From CAMEON01 sp963609805 (GTDB lineage: Bacteria > Bacillota > Clostridia > Oscillospirales > CAG-272): a stretch of 12,171 nt of DNA. Made by a program: the position numbers and the translations under genes. The notes below the pieces were generated by a model. It did not search any database, was not told the DNA's origin, and was given only the letters and a program-made list of their open reading frames with translations. The stretch is taken from the NCBI GenBank assembly GCA_963609805.1, contig CAVDLN010000046.1:1-12171 (forward strand). The letters are read 5' to 3'. Positions 4,829-12,171 of this stretch are shown here, piece by piece; within the stretch, counting starts at the first letter, position 1; each line of letters begins with the position of its first letter.

Positions 4829-6751
4829 CTACTTGTACAGGGAGCCGATCTCCGTGCTGCCTGTTTTTTTCCAGTTGGAAAAATCGTGCCCGTTTCCGTT
4901 TACGGTAAACTCACTGACATAGTCCTTCCCTTTGCGGCTGACGACGAACAGGTGGCGCCGCGCGATATTCACACCTTCCGGAACATCCAGATACGATACG
5001 CCCCAATCACGGTCTGTTGTCAATCCGGAGGACGTCACCAGGAAAGCCTGCATGTTCAGCTCCTGACACACCTGCGCGGAAGATGTTTTCAGTGCCTCCC
5101 CGTACGTCCCGGACGGCTTGACAAACACCGGCGTCAGGCGTGGCTCTGCCGGATCCTTTTCGTTGTCTCGTCCCCACGGGTGGTCTCCCGTAATCAGAAT
5201 TGTTGCGTTTTCATACAGACCAAGCCGTTTCAACTCGGCAATATAGCGGTAAATCAGGTTGAAGCAACCCTTTGTGGATTCCTCAACGGAGGCATTCCTC
5301 CTGTAGTTTCCGTCCGCATCCATATGGCAGGGAGTGTGGCTTCCGTTGAGATGGATAAACAGAAAGGCATTTTCGGCACCCTCCGTGTCCACGGTCAGCC
5401 CCTCTTTACTCAGTTTGGCAAAGGTTTCCCAATCGTTGAGAACATAGGCGGGATTATCGCCGATGTACTGCACCAGACTGTTGAACATGGCGGTTGTAAT
5501 ATGAATTCTGTTTTTCAGCAGCTGCGGAAGCAGGCGGTAGCCTGCCAGACCGATCATGTATCCCACCAATTCTCCGCGGTTCGAAATGCGGTATCCGTTG
5601 GATACCTCGACATTATCCGCAATACCGGCAAGCGGTTCCGCGCTGCGGTAGCCGTAATAGTAGCCGGTATACAGACGGATCGCATACCCGTTTGCTTTCA
5701 GTTCCCGCAAAAACGGCGAATCGGCATAGGCGGAGGCAAAGTATGTGTCGGCATCCTGCCTGAACTGGTTTCCGTCCTCATCCTCCTGCTTTACGCCTGT
5801 TATCATGGAGGCGACGGCGGGATAGGTACGCGAATACAGCGACAGGTTGTCGTCAAACAGGGTAAAGCCGGTCAGGGGAGCAAAGAAATCCGTGTCATTT
5901 TCGGCAATGCTCTTGTAATACTCATAGTCAAAGCGATCCAGTACGAACACAATCGTGTTTTTCCCGCGCGCCACATTGCACAGCCCCGCATTTGACAGGT
6001 AAACCTTCTGATTTCCGACTTTTTTGCTGTCCCTGTCCCTGTCACTGTCACTGTCGCTGCTGCCGCCGTCCCCGTCTTCCCGTTTCTTTTCACTGCTCAA
6101 ATTGCCGACTCGGGTGCCGTCCGCCGTCAGAGTGTCGGATGCGGCAGCCGATGCGTCCTCCGCCTCACTGCCGTCCGAGGTTTCGGCCGCGGCCCGGCTG
6201 CTGTCCCGGTTAAAGACCTTGCCAAGAATGGATATGCTTCCCACAACCTGCATTCCGAGCACAACCACAAGGGCAATGCCGGCGGCGGTTCGTATCAGGT
6301 CATTTCGGTCAATGTGCATCGCCCCGGTTACGGCGGCTGCACCGGACGCAATCCACAGAAACGTATCCAGAATATACAGCCACAGCGGCGTATCCCCGGC
6401 GCCCCCGTCTCCGAGGAGCGACTTCAGCCCGATGTTGAGAAACATTCCCTGTATATATCCCATTACGCCGAGCCAGAACACCACCGCCCCGATTACGGCT
6501 GACACCCGACCGGGCATCAGTGAGATCAGCGCGCCGAGAATCAGCGTACCCGCCAGCGCCAGCGCCAGCAGCCATGCGCCCATATCGCGGAAGGAAAACA
6601 GAAATTCCGTCCGGTTTCCCGCGTAAATGTCCATCGGCGTGAACAGGAACAGCGTAAACGACAGCGCAGCCGCGCACAGAAATGACAGCGGAATGCGCCG
6701 CACGACCCCTCCGAGGTAGGTCGTGCGGCTATGTTTGCTTTTCAGTACCAT
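4829..6751 (-). CDS. Membrane-anchored sulfatase / LTA-synthase-like phosphotransferase (alkaline phosphatase superfamily)
   Basis: The 640-residue protein has five predicted TM helices (about 20-37, 56-78, 84-105, 123-144, 154-176). An acidic Ser/Asp/Glu linker follows (about 182-245), then an extracellular hydrolase domain from 264 to the end. The domain shows the superfamily metal and nucleophile sites: IVFVLDRFD (D272), SRTYPAVASMITG (likely nucleophile T309), LNGSHTP (H472) and ILITGDH (D523-H524). Five TM helices plus an external sulfatase fold is the architecture of LtaS and of phosphoethanolamine or phosphoglycerol transferases, so surface polymer modification is likely; the exact substrate is not shown. 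It starts 10 nt after the pgi stop, implying translational coupling. ATG 6751 has no clear ribosome site; a GTG at 6703 preceded by GGAGGGG is an alternative that would shorten the N-terminus by 16 residues. Confidence 0.85.
   Translation of the reverse strand: MVLKSKHSRTTYLGGVVRRIPLSFLCAAALSFTLFLFTPMDIYAGNRTEFLFSFRDMGAWLLALALAGTLILGALISLMPGRVSAVIGAVVFWLGVMGYIQGMFLNIGLKSLLGDGGAGDTPLWLYILDTFLWIASGAAAVTGAMHIDRNDLIRTAAGIALVVVLGMQVVGSISILGKVFNRDSSRAAAETSDGSEAEDASAAASDTLTADGTRVGNLSSEKKREDGDGGSSDSDSDRDRDSKKVGNQKVYLSNAGLCNVARGKNTIVFVLDRFDYEYYKSIAENDTDFFAPLTGFTLFDDNLSLYSRTYPAVASMITGVKQEDEDGNQFRQDADTYFASAYADSPFLRELKANGYAIRLYTGYYYGYRSAEPLAGIADNVEVSNGYRISNRGELVGYMIGLAGYRLLPQLLKNRIHITTAMFNSLVQYIGDNPAYVLNDWETFAKLSKEGLTVDTEGAENAFLFIHLNGSHTPCHMDADGNYRRNASVEESTKGCFNLIYRYIAELKRLGLYENATILITGDHPWGRDNEKDPAEPRLTPVFVKPSGTYGEALKTSSAQVCQELNMQAFLVTSSGLTTDRDWGVSYLDVPEGVNIARRHLFVVSRKGKDYVSEFTVNGNGHDFSNWKKTGSTEIGSLYK
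6027..6056 (-). repeat. Hexanucleotide tandem repeat coding for Ser-Asp/Arg-Asp in the sulfatase linker
   Basis: Five consecutive 6-bp units of the form CTGTC(C/A/G) on the plus strand encode SDSDSDRDRD in the linker between the membrane segments and the catalytic domain. The period of six keeps the frame, so slippage would change linker length and charge, not switch the gene off. Confidence 0.75.
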
Positions 6752-6761
6752 GTATCTGATG

Positions 6762-8096
6762 TTACAGGCGTGCCTCCAATGCGGCCCGCATGTCCTCATA
6801 GCCCGGCTTTCCGAGCAGGGCGAACATATTCTTCTTGTATGCCTCAACGCCGGGCTGGTTGAAGGGGTTCACACCCAGCAGATAACCCGAAACGGCACAT
6901 GCCAGCTCAAAGAAGTAAATCAGCTGTCCCAGTGTGCGCTCACTCCGATCGCTCAGCTCAATCAACAGATTGGGCACGCCGCCGTCGTTGTGCGCCAGAA
7001 GGGTTGCCTGCATGGCGGTTTTCTTTACGGCGTTGAGATCCATGCCGGACAGGAAATTCAGCCCGTCGATGTTGGCGGGGTCATCCGGAATCGGGAAGGA
7101 GACAGGGTTGTTCTCGATGGATATGACGGTTTCAAACAGATTGCGCGTGCCGTCCTGAATATACTGCCCCAGGGAATGCAGATCCGTGGAGAAAATCACA
7201 GACGCGGGGAAAATGCCTTTTTGATCCTTCCCTTCGCTCTCACCGAAAAGCTGCTTCCACCACTCATTGAGCATAGCGGCGCCGGGCTCGTAGCCGACCA
7301 GAATTTCGGTTGTCTTTCCCTTACGGTAGAGAATGTTGCGCAGGGCGGCATAGCGGTATGCGTCGTTTTCCGCCAGGTTCGGGCTTCTGTATTGCCGCAT
7401 GGCATCGGCGGCACCTGCCATCAGTTCATCGATGTTGATGCCTGCTACGGCAATCGGGAGCAGGCCGACAGCCGTCAGAACCGAGAAACGTCCTCCGACA
7501 TCATCCGGAACGACAAAGGTTTCATAGCCCGCCTCATCCGAAAAATGCTTGAGTGTTCCCTTTTGGCGGTCTGTTGTGACAAAAATGCGCTCGCGCGCGC
7601 CCTCCTTGCCGTATTTCTTTTCCAGCAGCGCGCGGAACACACGGAATGCCACGGCCGGCTCTGTCGTGGTGCCGGATTTGGAAATAACGTTGATACAGAC
7701 ATCCCGTCCCTCGCAGATGCTGACCAACTCGGACAGAGCCGCGGCGCTGATGCAGTTGCCTGCGAAGTAGATATCCGGCGTGTCCTTGCGAAGATTATTG
7801 TACAGCGGGGATTTTATGAACTCGATAACGGCCCGTGCGCCGAGGTAGGAACCGCCGATTCCGATGGCAATAAAAACCTGGCAGGATTTCTTTATGCGTT
7901 CCGCTGCCGCCTTGATCCGTGCAAACTCCGCGCGGTCGTAATCCTCCGGCAGGGTTGTCCAGCCGAGAAAGTCGCTGCCCGCTCCGCTGCGGGAATTCAG
8001 CAGCTCATGGGCTGCGTTTACCATGGGTTGGATCTGTGCGCACTCCTCCTGCCGTACAAAAGGTGCGGCATACTGCTGACTGAGACGAACTGACAT
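6762..8096 (-). CDS. pgi: Glucose-6-phosphate isomerase
   Basis: This cytoplasmic 444-residue enzyme interconverts glucose 6-phosphate and fructose 6-phosphate. Diagnostic segments are IGIGGSYLGA (78-87), SKSGTTTEP (139-147, phosphate-binding SIS fold), GGRFSVLTAVGLLP (201-214), GESEGK (285-290, catalytic Glu), TDLHSLG (His307) and NPFNQPGVEAYK (active-site Lys421). The length is that of the short bacterial (Bacillus-type) Pgi. ATG 8096 has AAAGGA 8 nt upstream and a promoter at 8151-8179. It is the first gene of a two-gene operon; its TAA is 10 nt before the sulfatase start. All active-site residues are present, so it should be functional. Confidence 0.98.
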   Translation of the reverse strand: MSVRLSQQYAAPFVRQEECAQIQPMVNAAHELLNSRSGAGSDFLGWTTLPEDYDRAEFARIKAAAERIKKSCQVFIAIGIGGSYLGARAVIEFIKSPLYNNLRKDTPDIYFAGNCISAAALSELVSICEGRDVCINVISKSGTTTEPAVAFRVFRALLEKKYGKEGARERIFVTTDRQKGTLKHFSDEAGYETFVVPDDVGGRFSVLTAVGLLPIAVAGINIDELMAGAADAMRQYRSPNLAENDAYRYAALRNILYRKGKTTEILVGYEPGAAMLNEWWKQLFGESEGKDQKGIFPASVIFSTDLHSLGQYIQDGTRNLFETVISIENNPVSFPIPDDPANIDGLNFLSGMDLNAVKKTAMQATLLAHNDGGVPNLLIELSDRSERTLGQLIYFFELACAVSGYLLGVNPFNQPGVEAYKKNMFALLGKPGYEDMRAALEARL

Positions 8097-8150
8097 ACTA
8101 TCCTTCCTTTCTTAAACGGGACAGACTCGGAATGTTCCGTTCACGCCGTC

Positions 8151-8179
8151 ATTATACAACAAAATATATTGCTTTGCAA
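8151..8179 (-). promoter_or_regulatory. Sigma-A promoter of the pgi operon
   Basis: On the minus strand TTGCAA (8179-8174) and TATAAT (8156-8151) are separated by 17 nt. The predicted start near 8144 gives a leader of about 47 nt. The leader contains a short inverted repeat (CGGAA..TTCCG, 8128-8139) of unknown role, and the -35 box sits in a 5-bp hairpin (ATTGC-TTT-GCAAT, 8168-8180). Confidence 0.82.
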
Positions 8180-8209
8180 TAGCTTTTTGAAAACATGGGA
8201 AACAGGAAA

Positions 8210-8274
8210 GCGGTACGGTCCCGCATCGTGCCTGCCGCCTGCCGTGCAAGGGAAACACGCTGCGACCGTACCGC
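8210..8274 (-). terminator. Long inverted repeat after the acyltransferase gene, probable terminator
   Basis: A perfect 11-bp arm pair, GCGGTACGGTC (8210-8220) with GACCGTACCGC (8264-8274), continues inward with an 8-bp arm pair carrying one mismatch (8223-8230 with 8256-8263) around a loop of 25 nt. It lies 28 nt after the acyltransferase stop codon and upstream of the pgi promoter. The U-tract on the minus strand is weak (CTTTCCTGTTT), so a structural or RNA-stabilising role is also possible. The rest of the intergenic stretch 8097-8301 holds only the pgi promoter and leader. Confidence 0.5.
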
Positions 8275-8301
8275 CTCTTTATCGTGCGCAGCCGACAATA
8301 C

Positions 8302-9390
8302 TTACTTCCTGTTTCCGTTGAACAGGAAATTAAAAGGTTTAATCTTTCGGATCAGCACCGCCGCGCCGCAGGAGACTGCCAGAGTCAGGATTACACGCAG
8401 AAGATAGACAGCCATCATGGGAATCGGCAGCCGTTCCAGCACCTTCAGAACCGCCAACGCCACCAGCGGATGTATGCCGTACACCGCCATGGTGGGGATA
8501 GACGGCAGAAAGCCGAGCTTCATATCCGGGTGCCTGTCGGCAATCTTCAGAAACAGAATCAGTGTCAGGACGGTTACGAAGGGAACGGCAATCCGCTCAT
8601 TGAAGCACGGAATAAATCCGGCGAAAATCATGGTATCCAGCGTTCCCGTTACGGCAAGTCCCGCAATCACGACCGGGTAAGGAACCCGCACCAGACGATC
8701 TATCCATTTTTCGTAGTTGCTCCGCGCCGCCGCACAGCCGAAGAAATAGGATAGGAAGCAGTTCCACGCAAACAACGCTTTGTCATCCCCGTCTACCGTA
8801 ACTTCCAGATTCAGCTGCAGCACCGGCTGGAACACCGACGCGGCCGCAGCGATCGCGAGTACCGCAATCACTGCCGCACGGTTTTTGAGAATCCAGTAAA
8901 TCACGGGAGACAGAATCACAAGGCCGATCAGAATAAACATGAACCACATTGCATAGGCGTACTTGAAGAACACAATGCCCTTCAGAATACCCAACGGACT
9001 CCAGTCCGCTTCCATCTCCGTGCTTCCGAGCAGGGATGCCTTCGCATTGAACAGCACATAGTATGCGGTTGACCACGCAAGGAACGGAATCAGAACCGTA
9101 AAAATGCGCCGTTTCATCTTCTGTGCCACACTGCGCATGGAATCAGCCGTGAGGAAGAACAGAAATCCGGAAAGCATCAGAAAAATCGGAACCGTGGCGG
9201 GAGCCACCCCATAGGATACCGCGTTGGCGACCCAAACCTCCCCCTTTCCCATCGGAGGAGAATCCATACGGCAATGCGCCGCCGCCACGCCGATTGCGCA
9301 CACGATCGGTACAAATTTCAGGAAAGCATTCATGCGCGCACTCAGCTGCTTTCTCTGTACAGTCTGTTTATTCGGCCTGTCGTCTCTCAT
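8302..9390 (-). CDS. Membrane acyltransferase, acyltransferase-3 family (OafA/WecH-like)
   Basis: The 362-residue, about ten-helix integral membrane protein transfers an acyl group, usually acetyl, to a hydroxyl on an extracellular sugar or polymer. Family marks are the His at the end of TM1 (H39 in AAAHCR, putative catalytic), VPIFLMLSGFLFF (about 67-79), the MWFMFILIGL helix and a GIHPLV motif near the C-terminus. Length is normal for the family. Other possibilities are O-succinyl transfer or a role in polysaccharide export, which related sequences also serve. It starts 33 nt after the stop of the glycerophosphodiesterase gene and is probably in its operon. The start is uncertain: AAAGG is 16 nt before ATG 9390, and ATG 9333 also lacks a good site. 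The first 20 residues are basic and cytoplasmic. Confidence 0.85.
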   Translation of the reverse strand: MRDDRPNKQTVQRKQLSARMNAFLKFVPIVCAIGVAAAHCRMDSPPMGKGEVWVANAVSYGVAPATVPIFLMLSGFLFFLTADSMRSVAQKMKRRIFTVLIPFLAWSTAYYVLFNAKASLLGSTEMEADWSPLGILKGIVFFKYAYAMWFMFILIGLVILSPVIYWILKNRAAVIAVLAIAAAASVFQPVLQLNLEVTVDGDDKALFAWNCFLSYFFGCAAARSNYEKWIDRLVRVPYPVVIAGLAVTGTLDTMIFAGFIPCFNERIAVPFVTVLTLILFLKIADRHPDMKLGFLPSIPTMAVYGIHPLVALAVLKVLERLPIPMMAVYLLRVILTLAVSCGAAVLIRKIKPFNFLFNGNRK

Positions 9391-9423
9391 TGGTCAGTCG
9401 TTTTGCCTTTCGTTTATTCGGAT

Positions 9424-10173
9424 TCAGTCAGACGGCAGGCCTGCCCCGCGCGTCCCCTCGCAGATGTTGGACGTGATATAATCCACGCCCCATGATGCCA
9501 GCTCGGCAGCCCGTTCCGGATCATCCACCGTCCAGCAGTTAACCTTCAGTCCCGCCGCGTGCATAGCCTCCACGCGTTCACGCGTCAGGGATGCGTGATG
9601 AATGTCAATGTCCATCCGATCGTCATGCAGGCGGGCGATCAACTCGTCATTGTTCTCCCCGGTCAGGAACTGGCAGGGCTGCTCCGGCAGGGCTGCGCGC
9701 ACCTTCTCCAGATCCTCATAGTGGAAGGAAATGAAGATAACATGATCCAGCCATCCGAGATCCTCTATCAGGCGGATCATGGCATCGGTTTCCTCCTGCG
9801 TGAAGATGCTTTTCAGCTCCAGCACGCAGTATTTTTCATACTTTTTGCAGATAGCGATGTAGTTTTCCAGACTTGCCAGCCGCAGGTCATACCGGCCCTT
9901 GGTGCCGTCCGTATCAAACAGCACGATTTTGCGGAGGCTATCCCACGACAGACCCTCCACATTGAGGTTTTCCCCGGCAATGCGCTGCAGATTTCCGTCA
10001 TGGTTGATGACAAAATGTCCGTCATTGGTGCGGTATACATCGGTTTCAATGCCGAAATACGGGCGGTTGCCCGCGGCCACAAAGGCGGACGCGGTATTCT
10101 CCCGCTCCAGCCCGGACAGTCCGCGGTGCGCCACCACCAATGTATTCCGATTATCGAATTTCTTTGTGTTCAT
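9424..10173 (-). CDS. Glycerophosphodiester phosphodiesterase (GDPD family)
   Basis: The 249-residue TIM-barrel enzyme hydrolyses glycerophosphodiesters to glycerol 3-phosphate plus an alcohol, with metal-assisted catalysis. Visible motifs are VAHRG (H16-R17), ENT (25-27), the E43-x-D45 metal site in GIETDVYRTNDG, the second catalytic His in INHDG (H58), LELK (E119, K121) and VNCWTVDD (W214). No signal peptide or membrane segment is present, so it is cytoplasmic, like UgpQ rather than secreted GlpQ. AAGG lies 8 nt before ATG 10173. It sits 48 nt after the glycoside-hydrolase-like gene and 33 nt before the acyltransferase, all on the minus strand with no promoter between them, so one mRNA is likely. 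Confidence 0.95.
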   Translation of the reverse strand: MNTKKFDNRNTLVVAHRGLSGLERENTASAFVAAGNRPYFGIETDVYRTNDGHFVINHDGNLQRIAGENLNVEGLSWDSLRKIVLFDTDGTKGRYDLRLASLENYIAICKKYEKYCVLELKSIFTQEETDAMIRLIEDLGWLDHVIFISFHYEDLEKVRAALPEQPCQFLTGENNDELIARLHDDRMDIDIHHASLTRERVEAMHAAGLKVNCWTVDDPERAAELASWGVDYITSNICEGTRGAGLPSD

Positions 10174-10221
10174 AGAAAGTGCCTTCTTTTTTCAAGATTA
10201 GGAAGTTGGGAAATCTCCGGT

Positions 10222-12171
10222 TCAGACCTGTGCCCGAAGGGTAATGCCGGTAAGTCCGCTGTCAATCAGGCTGTAGTCATCCGTCCAGCCTGCTCCGTCC
10301 GTCACAAAGTTGCCGGGGCCGTAGGATCCTGCGATTTTCGGGATCTGGTGGAGCGGCCCGAACACGTTGCGCCGCGTACCGACTACCGTTACGTCAATGG
10401 TTGCTCCTGCCCGTACGGCTTCTGTGACATCTGCCTCATAGGGGTTCCAGCCAAGCACCGTGGTCTTGCCCATTGCGCTTACCTTGACGCACCCGCCGGT
10501 AAAGGAGGCGGGTGTCAGAACAATCCGTCCCGCCGTATTGACAGTGTCGCCCAGAATGCCTCTGTACTGCTCGGGAGTCAGGTGATAGGTCATGCAGCCC
10601 GTGTAGAAGGGCAGGTTGTATTTTTCGTAATTGTCGCAGCCGATGTGCTCCGGCAGTCCCGTCAGCGTGCAGACCTTCCCCTGCACCGTCACGCCGAATT
10701 CACCGACAAGGTACAGCGCCTCAATGTTTGTGGTGCGCTTGAAGTCAACCGATACGGTAACGGTGTTTCTGCCGAGGTGCAGTGCACCTGCGGGAATCTG
10801 CATCTTCTTGAAGCAGTCGTCAATCCAGAAGTCGTTGATATCCGTATTGGTCAGTGCCACACCGTTGATTGCATACCGATTCAGCTCAGGCCGCTCGCCC
10901 GCCAGATACACGGTTTCCTCCGGCAGTGTGTCAATATCAAAGACATACTCCAGTTCCAGCTCGCCGTAGGTTTTGGTGTCAAAATTCTTGGCGTACCACG
11001 GCTGCAGCATCTCGCCGCCTCTGTGTTCCAGTCCGAGGCTGTCCCGCACCTGTCTGTCGGCCTTGAGCACCTCTGCCGTCGCGTGGAATTCCGCATCGCC
11101 TGCCCAGCGCCAGCGTGTCCAGTCCAGCACGCATACATTCGGCTCGTCCCGCTCACAGCTGAATTCGCCGCGGACGGTTGCCTCCGCCACAGTCTTCCAC
11201 GCCTTCACGGGGGGAAGCGTCTCCGCCTCATGCGTCAGCACAAAGCAGCGGGTTCCCGCAGGCTCCAGGGACAAATCAATGGCTGTGCAGCCGCCGTCAC
11301 GGTGTGCCAGCGCCGATGCGTCATACCGCTCGCCGTTTTCCAGATTCCATTCCTGCACGGCGTACCCGTCCGGAACGCGGAGGGAGAGTGTCAGGTTCTG
11401 TCTGCCGGATGCGCGGTCCGTATTCAACACAACCACAGCGTATCCGTCCCCGCCGAAATTCCGCCGCACCTGCGCAAACACATCGGTTTCCGCCGTTCCG
11501 TCGGCACGATTCACGCTGACATATGCGCCGCCGTTTGCTCTCACGGCTGCCGCCAGTGCCTCGCCGTCAAAGGGAACCTGTACGCAGTCAGCCGCCAGCC
11601 CGGCAGGCTCATCGGAGCGAACCGCATTCACGTAGGTCGGCAGATCACCGGCAAAGATTACCTTGCCGCCCATATCGGCAAATTTACGCAGAAGCGCCAG
11701 CGTGGTCGGGCGGATAGTAAGCATATCCGCGACAACCACGGTGCGGTAGGATGCCTTTCCGATTGTCAGGACAGGCTTTCCGTCAGCGCCGAGCGATACG
11801 CTGCCCAGTCGGGACATCATATCCTCCTCGCCGTAATCGAAGTCAATCTGTCTGTCCGTCAGCATATGGAACAGCTGCTCATAGCGCTGCTCATAGGGAG
11901 AAACCTCGGGCGACGCGTTGAGAATCCAGTGTGCCCATCCGGCGTATGCCTGGCACCACAGCGACTCAATGGGGTTGAGAACAAGCACATCGCAGTCCGG
12001 CGTGCCCTCGTACATAACCAGGCCGAAGCGGGCAAAGTAATCCTCCACCTTGGAGTAGTCCTTATACCACGGAGACTGGTGCAGAATGGACGCGGGGTAA
12101 TCGCGCTTGGATTCGCCCTCCATCGTGTACCACGACAGGTGCTGGCAGCGCAGATTGATGCCGAACAGGGC
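10222..12171 (-). CDS. Large glycoside-hydrolase-like protein, C-terminal 649 residues (5' end outside window)
   Basis: The frame is open to the window edge; the in-frame ATG at 12123 is internal, since coding similarity (HLSWYTMEGESKRDYP) spans it. The visible part begins with what looks like the end of a catalytic barrel. A Rossmann-like segment follows with DVLVLNP (about 61-67) and LLRKFADMGGKVIFAGDLP (near 180), of the kind seen in GATase-like or trimerisation domains of some glycosidases. The remainder consists of beta-sandwich modules: a carbohydrate-binding-like region with conserved Trp/Tyr/Asn, and a C-terminal segment containing VVGTRRNVFGPLH. This layout resembles large alpha-rhamnosidase or beta-galactosidase-like proteins of Clostridia and Paenibacillus (from memory, not a search). 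The catalytic acids are probably upstream of the window, so substrate and CAZy family cannot be assigned. No signal peptide can be judged. It heads the operon with the phosphodiesterase and acyltransferase. Confidence 0.7.
   Translation of the reverse strand, partial: ALFGINLRCQHLSWYTMEGESKRDYPASILHQSPWYKDYSKVEDYFARFGLVMYEGTPDCDVLVLNPIESLWCQAYAGWAHWILNASPEVSPYEQRYEQLFHMLTDRQIDFDYGEEDMMSRLGSVSLGADGKPVLTIGKASYRTVVVADMLTIRPTTLALLRKFADMGGKVIFAGDLPTYVNAVRSDEPAGLAADCVQVPFDGEALAAAVRANGGAYVSVNRADGTAETDVFAQVRRNFGGDGYAVVVLNTDRASGRQNLTLSLRVPDGYAVQEWNLENGERYDASALAHRDGGCTAIDLSLEPAGTRCFVLTHEAETLPPVKAWKTVAEATVRGEFSCERDEPNVCVLDWTRWRWAGDAEFHATAEVLKADRQVRDSLGLEHRGGEMLQPWYAKNFDTKTYGELELEYVFDIDTLPEETVYLAGERPELNRYAINGVALTNTDINDFWIDDCFKKMQIPAGALHLGRNTVTVSVDFKRTTNIEALYLVGEFGVTVQGKVCTLTGLPEHIGCDNYEKYNLPFYTGCMTYHLTPEQYRGILGDTVNTAGRIVLTPASFTGGCVKVSAMGKTTVLGWNPYEADVTEAVRAGATIDVTVVGTRRNVFGPLHQIPKIAGSYGPGNFVTDGAGWTDDYSLIDSGLTGITLRAQV

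Noticed and set aside
4760..5995. 411-aa plus-strand open frame opposite the sulfatase gene
   Set aside because: It crosses the sulfatase terminator and is antisense to a catalytically complete enzyme; no domain is recognisable.
6027..6056. Hexamer repeat as a phase-variation on/off switch
   Set aside because: The unit is a multiple of three, so slippage cannot shift the frame; only linker length would vary.
6723..8093. 456-aa plus-strand open frame opposite pgi
   Set aside because: It mirrors pgi almost exactly, a codon-bias effect in GC-rich genes; pgi carries all active-site motifs.

Overview
The window looks like chromosomal DNA of an anaerobic, probably gut-associated member of the Clostridia (Oscillospirales or Ruminococcus-like). 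The evidence is moderately high GC coding DNA with AT-rich, textbook sigma-A promoters (TTGACA-N17-TATAAT), strong Shine-Dalgarno sites, hairpin-plus-U terminators, a tRNA with encoded CCA, a CsoR-regulated metal ATPase without a metal-binding head domain, and a cell-surface protein ending in a Gly-Cys-Ser plus transmembrane anchor. This placement is inference from gene style, not from a phylogenetic marker. I see no mobile element, CRISPR array, integrase or phage gene.

Layout. (1) 1-293, + strand: the 3' end of a repeat-rich surface protein gene, with a terminator at 336-370. (2) 374-1849, + strand: a MATE-family exporter (449 aa from ATG 500) with its own promoter. (3) 1850-2262: a gene-poor segment holding a leftward-facing hairpin terminator, a hairpin-rich stretch of about 170 bp, a bidirectional terminator, and tRNA-Ser(CGA) on the minus strand with its promoter. 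(4) 2309-4727, minus strand: a metal-efflux unit of csoR followed by a P1B-type ATPase. Each gene has its own near-consensus promoter with a CsoR-type operator at the predicted transcription start, and a terminator follows the ATPase. (5) 4774-8179, minus strand: glucose-6-phosphate isomerase (pgi) followed 10 nt later by a membrane-anchored sulfatase/LTA-synthase-like enzyme, with one promoter and one terminator. (6) 8210-12171, minus strand: an apparent operon of a large glycoside-hydrolase-like protein (5' end outside the window), a cytoplasmic glycerophosphodiester phosphodiesterase and a membrane acyltransferase-3 protein, ending before a long hairpin.

How the genes may work together. 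csoR and the ATPase form a self-contained metal-stress circuit: CsoR blocks both promoters until metal binds its Cys-His-Cys site. Regions 5 and 6 hold four proteins that could act on cell-surface or glycan-linked glycerol-phosphate: an alkaline-phosphatase-superfamily phosphotransferase or hydrolase, a glycerophosphodiesterase, an O-acyltransferase and a glycosidase. A shared role in making, decorating or recycling a surface polymer is plausible but is inference. The best candidates for something undescribed are the hairpin-rich intergenic segment at about 1878-2069, the unusual TM7/TM8 of the CsoR-linked ATPase, and the envelope-gene neighbourhood around pgi.
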